From contig JAJYUV010000006.1 in assembly GCA_021792355.1 (NCBI GenBank), positions 27,990 to 91,989 on the forward strand: 64,000 nt of DNA. The letters run 5' to 3'. This document shows positions 8,572 to 15,956 of the stretch, in pieces (positions within the stretch are counted from its first letter, which is position 1; every line of letters starts with the position of its first letter). The position numbers were made by a program, and so were the translations under genes. Origin of the DNA: Thermoplasmata archaeon (GTDB lineage Archaea > Thermoplasmatota > Thermoplasmata > Thermoplasmatales > GCA-001856825). Below the pieces are notes generated by a model that ran no database searches, was not told the DNA's origin, and saw only the letters and a program-made list of their open reading frames with translations.

Positions 8572-9297
8572 TTAGATCTTGAATAAATCAAGAGCCTCTT
8601 TTTCTTGGAAATGTAACTCTGCTGTTATGATTATGGTTAGGGGTGGTTTTCCCTCTTTCCATTCCTTCAAATCTGAAATTTTTGCATAAACCACCTTTTC
8701 ACTTGGCGTCCCAAGACTGCTCACAACGCCTATCTCTCTGTTATAACCAAATAGTCCCCCCTTTAACTCCGACTCCATCCATAGTAGTTCATCCAAGGCA
8801 TCCGATAATTCCAGCGGTGGTTCCGTATCGAGCAGCAGGATTGTGTGCAGTCCTTTCCTGAAATTTTCAAGCATCTTCTCGTACGGTGAGACGGGCTTGA
8901 ATTTGTCCTTGAATCTCGGAAGTGAGACCGCAGGCCCTATCTTGTAAAGGTGAAGGCCCAGCGACAGTGCTGCGGTGGGAAATATAGAAGCATTGTGAAA
9001 TATTTTCACTTCTAACCCTCTCAATAAGGCCTCCTTGTAGATATTGAAGTGCGTCGTTGCTGAAAATGAGTCCCCAGGAATAACGATTGCGACTTTCCTC
9101 TCTTCACTCAGAATCCATTCATAATTTTCCAGTTTATCACGGCCGACGAAAGTCAGTTCTCTTTCCCCTAGCTTCTTGAGGTAATCTGGCGAGGTGTATG
9201 TATCTACCAGTATCAGTTGTGAATTATCAAGAAAATCTAACTCTTCTTTGGTAAAACTCATTGGAGGATTGAATCCAGCAGATATGAATCCTATCAC
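8572..9297 (-). CDS. dphB: Diphthine synthase
   Basis: SAM-dependent methylase of the tetrapyrrole-methylase fold that methylates the modified histidine of elongation factor 2 during diphthamide synthesis. Characteristic text: V-D-T-Y-T-S-P, V-I-P-G-D-S-F-S-A-T-T-H, H-N-A-S-I-F-P-T-A-A-L-S-L-G-L-H-L-Y-K-I-G and L-L-D-T-E-P-P. The open frame runs up to 9345, but the GTG at 9297 is chosen: it overlaps the upstream stop as GTGA, has an AGGTGG site 6 bases before it, and gives the family N terminus (M-I-G-F-I-S-A-G). 241 aa. Confidence 0.93.
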   Translation of the reverse strand: MIGFISAGFNPPMSFTKEELDFLDNSQLILVDTYTSPDYLKKLGERELTFVGRDKLENYEWILSEERKVAIVIPGDSFSATTHFNIYKEALLRGLEVKIFHNASIFPTAALSLGLHLYKIGPAVSLPRFKDKFKPVSPYEKMLENFRKGLHTILLLDTEPPLELSDALDELLWMESELKGGLFGYNREIGVVSSLGTPSEKVVYAKISDLKEWKEGKPPLTIIITAELHFQEKEALDLFKI

Positions 9298-10004
9298 AAC
9301 AATCCACCTACATTCCCCAAGTCTATGGTCCCGTAAGCATCCCAAAGACCGTAAACCCTCCCCTCATTCAACTCCACTTTTTTAAGAATGGGAGATGAAA
9401 TTTCGTTTTTCAAAATGTCTGAACCGCCTGCATATATAGACATTGCAGGAAGGACTATCAGTCTCTCCTTCTTGAAATACAGGAAGCAGTGTAGTTTCAA
9501 AACGGAGTCTACTGAGTCTCTTAGTCCAACGGCTGGGTGCTCATTTCCTATTATTGCAATATCATCCCACTTGAAAAGTTTATGACCGTGATGGAACGTG
9601 TATCTCCCTTCCTTATATATGTCATAAACTTTTAGATTGAGTTTAGAGGCTATATTTGCAACGTAGTTATCGTGATTACCCTTGACAACCACCGGCTCTG
9701 CCTTCTTTTCAATTCTCTCCAGAAGGTCGTAAACGTCCCTCCACTCTTGTGGATTATTCTTGGAAAATTCGTGTTTTAGATCTCCATCTATTATGAATTT
9801 GTCTGGTTTGTACCTTTCAATTATGGTGTCAACGGTATCATAAATCATCTGGGACTGTACTCTAGGAATGAATATTCCGTTCATTGCAAGAACGTCTTCG
9901 TAACCAAGGTGAATGTCAGAGACGACAACAGCAGATATGTCTTCAAGAAACGCAGCCCCATATCTGGTGAAGAATATGCTGTTCTCGACTTCTATCTCAT
10001 CCAT
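9294..10004 (-). CDS. Metallophosphoesterase, PdeM/SbcD-related archaeal type
   Basis: Calcineurin-like phosphoesterase of 236 aa. Metal ligands are visible in order: V-S-D-I-H-L-G (D30, H32), D-G-D-L-K-H (D75, H78), K-G-N-H-D-N (N110, H111), H-H-G-H-K and I-G-N-E-H-P. The layout matches the archaeal SbcD-related family (bacterial relative PdeM, a DNA-repair-linked phosphodiesterase). Substrate unknown; DNA or nucleotide phosphodiesters are the family expectation. Coupled to dphB by a 4-base overlap; divergent from thiL. Confidence 0.88.
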   Translation of the reverse strand: MDEIEVENSIFFTRYGAAFLEDISAVVVSDIHLGYEDVLAMNGIFIPRVQSQMIYDTVDTIIERYKPDKFIIDGDLKHEFSKNNPQEWRDVYDLLERIEKKAEPVVVKGNHDNYVANIASKLNLKVYDIYKEGRYTFHHGHKLFKWDDIAIIGNEHPAVGLRDSVDSVLKLHCFLYFKKERLIVLPAMSIYAGGSDILKNEISSPILKKVELNEGRVYGLWDAYGTIDLGNVGGLL

Positions 10005-10012
10005 CAGTTGAT

Positions 10013-10023
10013 AATTTATTTAA
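10013..10023 (+). promoter_or_regulatory. TATA box of thiL
   Basis: AATTTATTTAA lies centred about 24-27 bases before the GTG/ATG of thiL with no Shine-Dalgarno site between, so the message is probably leaderless. Confidence 0.5.
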
Positions 10024-10044
10024 CTACATCTAATTATCTTCGTG

Positions 10045-10929
10045 ATGGAGATAAGTAAGATTGGGGAAAGGAAGCTGATTGAATACATTTGGAATCTGAT
10101 AGGGGAGAGGAACGAGGATGAGGACGTTCACTTTTTAGATGCTGGCAACAAATACATGCTGTTTGCTATGGACACCATCAACGAGGGTTTTCACTTCGAA
10201 AAGGAGTGGGACCCAGAACTCATTGGAAAGTTTTTGGTGGACATAAATCTCAGCGATATCGCTTCCAAGAACGGAAAACCACTGGAGATGATGGTATCAT
10301 TTTCCTTCCCAAGAACACTGGAAGAAGAATGGGTCAGGTCTCTGGTGATTGGAATGAAGAATGAAGTGAATAGATATGGGATGAAGTTTTCTGGAGGTGA
10401 CCTAAAAGAATCAAAGAAGATCTCCTTGACTGGTTTGGTTATAGGTGAGGTGAGAAAAGGAGAGGAGTTTAGAAGAAGCGGAGCCAAACCAGGAGATTTT
10501 GTATACATCTCATCATTAATAGGAAAGAATGAGCGAGCGATCTTGGAATATCACAGAGGTAATACAGAGAAATCAGGAGAAATCCTTGACATTAAGCCCA
10601 GGCTTGATTTGCTTCCATCACTTAAAAAAGCAAAGATAACTTCCTGCATCGACAATTCCGATGGGATATACAAGTCTCTCAGCCTTTTATCTGGATTGAG
10701 TGGGGTCAAAATAAAGATAGATCACGACGTTTCAAAAAAATCAAGAAGCGACAGAGAAAGAATCTCCATTTTCTCTTTGGGCGGAGACTATGAGCTGCTC
10801 TTTACCTCTCCGAAAAGATTGACAAAATTTCCATTGCTGGGAAGGGTATTTGCAGGAAAAGGAGTAGTGGACTTAAATGGCAGATCTGAAATTCCTAAAG
10901 GATACGATCATTTCGGGTTGAGCAATTAA
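10045..10929 (+). CDS. thiL: Thiamine-monophosphate kinase
   Basis: Phosphorylates thiamine monophosphate to the diphosphate cofactor. AIR-synthase-like fold. The family signature M-D-T-I-N-E-G-F-H-F (usual D-x-L-V-E-G-V-H-F) is near residues 36-45, followed by K-F-L-V-D-I-N-L-S-D-I-A-S-K-N-G-K-P; G-G-D-L and the C-terminal D-N-S-D-G-I-Y and G-G-D-Y-E-L-L motifs complete it. 294 aa, normal length. A GTG three bases upstream is an alternative start; a TATA box fits either. The product serves the transketolase encoded at the right end. Single gene, divergent from the phosphoesterase. Confidence 0.93.
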   Translation: MEISKIGERKLIEYIWNLIGERNEDEDVHFLDAGNKYMLFAMDTINEGFHFEKEWDPELIGKFLVDINLSDIASKNGKPLEMMVSFSFPRTLEEEWVRSLVIGMKNEVNRYGMKFSGGDLKESKKISLTGLVIGEVRKGEEFRRSGAKPGDFVYISSLIGKNERAILEYHRGNTEKSGEILDIKPRLDLLPSLKKAKITSCIDNSDGIYKSLSLLSGLSGVKIKIDHDVSKKSRSDRERISIFSLGGDYELLFTSPKRLTKFPLLGRVFAGKGVVDLNGRSEIPKGYDHFGLSN

Positions 10930-11142
10930 AAATTCCTTAAAGCTACCCTGAAGGTTAAAGATTTACTTCCCTAATTTTACTCATAACCTAAATTCTTCGT
11001 GATAGAAACCAGGGAATCGTATTACCGTTCCGTTCTAATAAATAATTTAAGACCAAGTGAACAGATTTGTGCCTGCTTAATTTGATCTACGAGGTATACG
11101 GAAAATTATATTAAATTGATGGATTAGAGATTGGTTGAACTA

Positions 11143-11721
11143 ATGATTTCGAAATTGATCTTGATGAGACATGGAGAGAGTTTTGCAAATGTCAATAATA
11201 TTATCTCAGAAGATATGAATCAATACCCGCTAACAGAGAGAGGGGTCGAACAGATTCTGTTTTCAGCAGAGCAATTGAAGGGACTTAAGTTCGATGGAAT
11301 CGTATGCAGCCCACTGTTAAGAACTAAACAAACAGCAAGAACGGTTGGAGAAGTCATTGGACTGAAGGTAACAGAAAACAATAAGATAAGAGAATCTGGA
11401 CTTGGACCTTACAACGGGTACAGAGTAGACGAAGTCCCAAAGCTTAACAGGGAAGACTTGGGAATGGAAACGTGGAATTCCCAGCTCGAAAGGATGAAAA
11501 GTGCCCTAGAAGATTATGAGGGCCGTTATCTTTTTGTGAGCCACGCCCTCCCTATCCGGGTACTCACTGCCAGCTTCTTGGGTCTAAACGAGAGGGAAAG
11601 CTATGGAATAGATATCAAACTGGCGTCCATGACAGCTATAGATGTTGAAAATGAAAAGGTACTTTCAATCGGAACGCTACTCCTCACGGACAGGATAAAG
11701 AAGATGTTTTCCAGTAGCTGA
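11143..11721 (+). CDS. Histidine phosphatase family protein (phosphoglycerate mutase-like)
   Basis: Cofactor-independent of metal, this fold uses a phosphohistidine; the R-H-G-E motif is at residues 9-12 and the second catalytic His in V-S-H-A-L-P near residue 130, with S-P-L-L-R-T-K-Q-T-A also typical. 192 aa. Substrate cannot be told from sequence: candidates are phosphoglycerate, alpha-ribazole phosphate or a phosphosugar. The ATG at 11143 is chosen over a TTG at 11131 because it yields M-I-S-K-L-I-L-M-R-H-G and lies about 33 bases after a TATA-like TTATATTAAA. Stands alone. Confidence 0.88.
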   Translation: MISKLILMRHGESFANVNNIISEDMNQYPLTERGVEQILFSAEQLKGLKFDGIVCSPLLRTKQTARTVGEVIGLKVTENNKIRESGLGPYNGYRVDEVPKLNREDLGMETWNSQLERMKSALEDYEGRYLFVSHALPIRVLTASFLGLNERESYGIDIKLASMTAIDVENEKVLSIGTLLLTDRIKKMFSSS

Positions 11722-11905
11722 AAGATTTCAAATTTATATTTCGTGGTAAAGAAATGCGTGTCCGTTTAAATCAAAAGCTATAGCACTTGATGAAACTGTA
11801 CATCACTTCTTATCTGGAAACTATGTTATACTCTTCCGGATTGAAGAGCCACCGGAGGCTGGAAAAGATTATGCTTTTTTTCCTAACTCCAACGCAAATG
11901 TACCT

Positions 11906-12322
11906 CTATTCAATCATTAACTCTTTAAGACCAGAATTCTTGTTAAGTTCTCTCTTCAGGACGATTTCTTCTAGCCTAAGTATGTGAATTTCCAGAAGTG
12001 GATCGGCGGTACCTGAAAAGAAATGCCCTCCTTTTACTATATGATCCTTAAGTGCAACCGACACATGTATGTGGAGCCTGGGATCGTTTGACGAAACTGT
12101 ACCGTGGAACGATACTACTTCCCCTGGTGTTGGCATTTTTGCCTTTTCATATTCCTTCCCATTCCAGTAACCTATCTCTAGGTCTCTTATCATTCCAATT
12201 CCGAACTCAATCAACCCCGAATAGATGCCGTAGTCTTCAAGAACTTCAATAATCGACTCTCCAACATCGTCTCCCTTTTCCAGCTTGACTACTATGTAGT
12301 TTTTCTCTATGTCAGAGATCAT
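11906..12322 (-). CDS. PPC/DUF296 domain protein
   Basis: Stand-alone PPC (DUF296) domain, 138 aa. The same domain follows AT-hooks in plant DNA-binding proteins; in prokaryotes it occurs alone and forms trimers. Seen here: G-D-D-V-G-E-S-I-I-E-V-L-E-D-Y-G-I, S-G-L-I-E-F-G-I-G-M, V-S-F-H-G-T-V-S and the conserved H-I-H-V-S-V-A and G-G-H-F-F-S-G-T-A segments, whose histidines could bind a metal. Function unknown. Starts inside the end of the preceding zinc-ribbon gene (11-base overlap), so the two are coupled. Confidence 0.85.
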   Translation of the reverse strand: MISDIEKNYIVVKLEKGDDVGESIIEVLEDYGIYSGLIEFGIGMIRDLEIGYWNGKEYEKAKMPTPGEVVSFHGTVSSNDPRLHIHVSVALKDHIVKGGHFFSGTADPLLEIHILRLEEIVLKRELNKNSGLKELMIE

Positions 12323-12686
12323 GATTCTTTAACCTGAACGCGTATATATATGGTTTCCCGTGATTGGTGGAGTTATATCCACACACCTCACACTTGTACC
12401 CAATGATCTTCCTTTTTCCTTCCAAAGTGAGCCCTCTTATCTTTGAGAGCTTGGAACTGCAGACAGGACATTTGTCAAGGTAGTCGAACTTCCTTTTCGA
12501 GTATTTCACTGAAACCTCAATCTCTGGAATATCGTATATAATCTTTCTGAACCTTTTAGGCGAAACACCAATTTTCCTGTTTTTCAGGAAATCCAGAAAC
12601 TTAATTTCACCAACTATCTCTCCGTTTTTCCTAAGTATGTTCAGAATGTTGAATATGAGTTCAGCATCGCTGGGTTTTTTTACCAC
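12312..12686 (-). CDS. Small zinc-ribbon protein of unknown function
   Basis: 124 aa. The first 60 residues look like a winged-helix-type helical domain (A-E-L-I-F-N-I-L-N-I-L-R-K-N-G, K-R-F-R-K-I-I), and the second half is a Cys4 ribbon, C-P-V-C near residue 74 and C-E-V-C near 99. This layout suggests a nucleic-acid-binding or regulatory protein, but I do not recognise the family. GTG start with TATA-like GATATATTTG centred about 26 bases upstream on the minus strand, so probably leaderless. The promoter lies in the 34 bases after valS. Confidence 0.75.
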   Translation of the reverse strand: MVKKPSDAELIFNILNILRKNGEIVGEIKFLDFLKNRKIGVSPKRFRKIIYDIPEIEVSVKYSKRKFDYLDKCPVCSSKLSKIRGLTLEGKRKIIGYKCEVCGYNSTNHGKPYIYAFRLKNHDL

Positions 12687-12720
12687 TGTATAGACACTCT
12701 TTTTTCAAATATATCATTTG

Positions 12721-15273
12721 TCATTTTGATATCGATACGCAGAACCTTTTTCCACAGTTGACTTTCCTTCCCTGGATCGAATATGATTTTGTCACCGTCA
12801 CTTCATCAGTTCTTACTTTCTTTCCATCGAATTCCAGAATATCACTTTCAAGAAGTGTCGGATTTTCTTTAAGGTTATTCAGGAATAGTTCAGCCTTCTC
12901 CCTTAAAATTGAGTATAGTTCCGGACTAAGTTTAATGGACAAAATCCTTTCATCTATTTCCCCCTTTTCATATGACAGGTTCTTGGCCCTTATCGTGCCC
13001 TTTACGTCCTCCTCATCTAACTTGATATCTGAGGATGCAAGTATAGATGCAGACTCTATGTCGTCAGACAGGGAAATCTTCTCCTTTACCTTCAGGTCTC
13101 TCATCATAGAGATGGCTTCGGACGTTGTTTCACCTACAGTGGCCTCATTTTCATATAGCGATGCCCTTTTGGGAAACTGGAGATCAAAAACGCTTCTCTT
13201 TCCCTCAGTTGCCTTGAACACAGACTGATAAGAATTCTCCGCGACAAATGGGAATATTGGGGCGATCATTATAATGGAAGAAAGAAGGATGTGGTAAATC
13301 GTATCGAATGTCTTGAATCCATTGATCCTGTGCTTTATTATTTCAACATAATTATCTGCGACGTCGTGCCAGATGAAACTTTCTAGTACTCTTATGGCAC
13401 GATCAAATTCGAAATTGTTCATGGCATCGCTTACCTGTTCTATCGTGATGTTCATCTGTCTCAATATCCAGTGGTCTACTGGCCTCAACTCATCCTTCTC
13501 AGTTTGTTTTCCTTTATAGAATTCAAGGAAACTCACAAGATTGAAAATCTTGTTCACAAACCTTTGACCCCTTACCAGATCACGTTCCCTGAAAGCTGTA
13601 TCTTCGCCGAGTGAACACGAAGCTGTAAAATATCTGAATGCATCCGCCCCGTACTTATCAAGGAGAATATTAGGGTCCACAACGTTTCCCCATGAAGCGT
13701 GCATCGGCCTGCCATCTGGTGCCATAATGTTTCCATCTATCATTATTTCCTTCCACGGATTCGTACCAGTCATGAGATTTCCTCTTAGCAGACTGTAGTA
13801 TGCCCACGTTCTGATTATGTCCTGTCCCTGGGGTCTGAGAGACATAGGATAGAGCTTTGAGAATAAATAATCGTCACGCGCATAGAGTGTGTTGAAGAGA
13901 GGAGAGATCGAGGAATCCATCCATGTATCAAACACTTCCTCTGATCCCTTCAGCGGAAGATGACATATTGGGCAATCCTTTAATGGCGGGGGGTCAATCA
14001 GAGGATCAACATAACACTGCTCCTCTTTCGCTACAACCTGATGACCATTCTCGCATTCCCATACGGGTATCGGAGTTGCAAAATATCTCTGTCTTGAAAC
14101 GACCCAGTCCCATGAGAGAGAGTCGATCCAGTCATCAAGCCTCTTCTTCATGAACAATGGGTGCCAATCTAGCTTTTCTGACCATTTTTTCAAATCCTCC
14201 TTGAAATCGGTCGACTTGATGAACCATTGTTCTTTCTGCAGAAATTCAAGGGGGGCACCGCATCTCCAGCACGTTCCAACGTTCTGTTTGATTTTAATGT
14301 TCGAAACAAAATCCCCCGAGGCTTTCAAATCCTCTATGATCTTCGTCTTCGCTTCCTTAACTGAAAGACCTGCGTACTTACCCGCTAATTCTGTTAGCAT
14401 TCCCTGCTCGTCTATGCTCTTGAGAAAGGGTAGTGAGTGTTTGTATATCATCTTCAGGTCTGCCTTGTCGCCCACGGAACATATCATTTCTGCACCTGTC
14501 CCAAAGTCCATAAGGACATCTTCATCGGTAATTATAGAAACAATATTGCCAAAGATAGGAAGCTTTACATTCTTTCCAACCAGGTGAGTGTATCGTTCAT
14601 CCTTTGGATTGACTGCTATAGCAACACATGAAGGGATTAGCTCCGGTCTAGTAGTCGAAATGATCAAGTCGAATCCGTCTCCCTTGAACTTTATGTCGTT
14701 CAGGAAAACATCCCTCTCCTCGTAGACGATTTCAGATTCTGCTATAGCCGTTTCACAACGTGGACACCAGTTTACGGGATGCTTTCCTTTGTAGGCCAGT
14801 CCCTTATCATACATCCTAATGAACGAAATCTGTGTGTATTTTCTGTACATCTCAGAGTCCGTCTTGAAATAAAGAGACGGATCTGCTGTAATGCCAAGAG
14901 AATTGAATTGACCGATCATCGCCTGGATGTTTGCCTCCGCAAACTCCTCGCAGAGTTTTACGAAATTCTGCCTATCGTAATCCCTCATCTTGATGCCGTA
15001 CTTCTTCTCCACGTTGACTTCTATCGGCATACCGTTGACGTCAAAACAGAGAGGGAAGAAGACTTCTTCTCCCTTTATCCTGTGGTACTTAGCTACCATG
15101 TCGATATGAGAATAGTGGAATGCGTGCCCTATGTGCATCTTACCAGATGCATACCTGGGAGGTGTATCTATGCTGTATGTTGGTTTACTGGAATTAAAGT
15201 TGTACTGGAATATCCGCTCTTCGTCCCAGAAGGCGCTCCACTTCTTTTCGCTCTCTTTGAAGTCGTATGGCAT
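12721..15273 (-). CDS. valS: Valyl-tRNA synthetase
   Basis: Class I aminoacyl-tRNA synthetase, 850 aa. The HIGH motif is present as M-H-I-G-H-A near residue 48, the editing domain contains S-T-T-R-P-E-L-I and G-T-G-A-E-M, zinc-binding pairs C-P-R-C, C-W-R-C and C-P-I-C are present, and V-S-R-Q-R-Y-F-A-T-P-I-P-V-W is typical of ValRS. The KMSKS loop reads P-M-H-A-S (D-G-R-P-M-H-A-S-W-G-N-V), lacking both lysines; checked on the nucleotides near 13690-13720. The C-terminal anticodon domain is present and the frame is intact. TATA-like TTTTTTTAAT about 25 bases before the ATG suggests a leaderless message. Confidence 0.96.
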   Translation of the reverse strand: MPYDFKESEKKWSAFWDEERIFQYNFNSSKPTYSIDTPPRYASGKMHIGHAFHYSHIDMVAKYHRIKGEEVFFPLCFDVNGMPIEVNVEKKYGIKMRDYDRQNFVKLCEEFAEANIQAMIGQFNSLGITADPSLYFKTDSEMYRKYTQISFIRMYDKGLAYKGKHPVNWCPRCETAIAESEIVYEERDVFLNDIKFKGDGFDLIISTTRPELIPSCVAIAVNPKDERYTHLVGKNVKLPIFGNIVSIITDEDVLMDFGTGAEMICSVGDKADLKMIYKHSLPFLKSIDEQGMLTELAGKYAGLSVKEAKTKIIEDLKASGDFVSNIKIKQNVGTCWRCGAPLEFLQKEQWFIKSTDFKEDLKKWSEKLDWHPLFMKKRLDDWIDSLSWDWVVSRQRYFATPIPVWECENGHQVVAKEEQCYVDPLIDPPPLKDCPICHLPLKGSEEVFDTWMDSSISPLFNTLYARDDYLFSKLYPMSLRPQGQDIIRTWAYYSLLRGNLMTGTNPWKEIMIDGNIMAPDGRPMHASWGNVVDPNILLDKYGADAFRYFTASCSLGEDTAFRERDLVRGQRFVNKIFNLVSFLEFYKGKQTEKDELRPVDHWILRQMNITIEQVSDAMNNFEFDRAIRVLESFIWHDVADNYVEIIKHRINGFKTFDTIYHILLSSIIMIAPIFPFVAENSYQSVFKATEGKRSVFDLQFPKRASLYENEATVGETTSEAISMMRDLKVKEKISLSDDIESASILASSDIKLDEEDVKGTIRAKNLSYEKGEIDERILSIKLSPELYSILREKAELFLNNLKENPTLLESDILEFDGKKVRTDEVTVTKSYSIQGRKVNCGKRFCVSISK

Positions 15274-15292
15274 TTAGTTCAGATAGCCTTGA

Positions 15293-15956
15293 ATTAAAAA
15301 AATGTTCTTATCCACTTCTGGTGCTTTTTGAACTTCTGAACTTTATTCACATCAATCAGAAGACATTAAATCTTTTTCTTCTATGGATTTAATGAATTCT
15401 ATGAATCTGGTCCTATGAATTTTCGTTACAGTCGTTTTAATCATATACTCTGGAATAGTGTGAAAAATATGGAATGACAACCTTGATACGAGCCAGAATA
15501 CCGTCTTCAGAGCTAATTTGAAGTTTCAAAGAGAGCACTGGGTGATGTACACCATTCTTTATTTACTTTTAATCCTGTGGGTCGTCGTAGGTACTGTCTA
15601 GAATTCTGACTGCAATCTTTCTGCGCATTCTTCTTTCAGTTCGCACTTTTCCTATTTATTTATCCTTTCGTTTTGTGGACAAAACCTTTGGCAATCAATC
15701 TGTGACTGGGCTGACTTGCTGAATTCTTGGCATTGAGAATGAACAACGCCTACTCCTAAGCCGGGGGAGATCAGGAGGGAGTAAAACTTGGTAATTGCGA
15801 TGAACTGTACGAGCTTGAAATATCCATGCTCAGCTCAATGAAATCCTTGCTAGTAATAAGGATTTCATTCAAGATCGTCCTCTTCGGGATACAGGCATTC
15901 TCCTAATTTTGTTTTTTGTTACAGAACTCTTTTATGGGGAATTCAAAATATACTCT
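15293..15956. other. Long intergenic region without a convincing gene
   Basis: About 660 bases between valS (promoter at its left edge) and the next gene. No frame gives a credible protein, and I see no tRNA-like or snoRNA-like pattern. It holds a short hydrophobic mini-frame (15545-15601) and a perfect inverted repeat (15837-15869). Unusual in this tightly packed window; could hold an RNA gene, a long regulatory region or remains of a decayed gene. Confidence 0.6.
15837..15869. repeat. Perfect 12-base inverted repeat, 9-base spacer
   Basis: Left arm AATGAAATCCTT at 15837-15848, spacer GCTAGTAAT, right arm AAGGATTTCATT at 15858-15869. All 12 pairs match. Lies about 88 bases before the likely start of the exported protein at 15957. 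No U-run follows, so an intrinsic terminator is unlikely; operator, RNA hairpin or transposon remnant are all open. Confidence 0.85.

Noticed and set aside
11787..11987. 66-codon frame after the histidine phosphatase gene
   Set aside because: Runs into the antisense of the PPC gene, no SD, no recognisable protein; T run near 11877 looks like terminator sequence.
14779..15297. 172-codon open frame opposite valS
   Set aside because: Fully antisense to the N-terminal part of valS, no SD or TATA support, composition of a shadow frame.
15542..15601. Mini-frame encoding 18-19 hydrophobic residues (M-Y-T-I-L-Y-L-L-L-I-L-W-V-V-V-G-T-V)
   Set aside because: Looks like one membrane segment, but there is no properly spaced SD or TATA box and it is too short to support.
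15826..15906. Mini-frame of 26 codons covering the inverted repeat
   Set aside because: Start lacks an SD at proper spacing; coding text is produced by the repeat itself.
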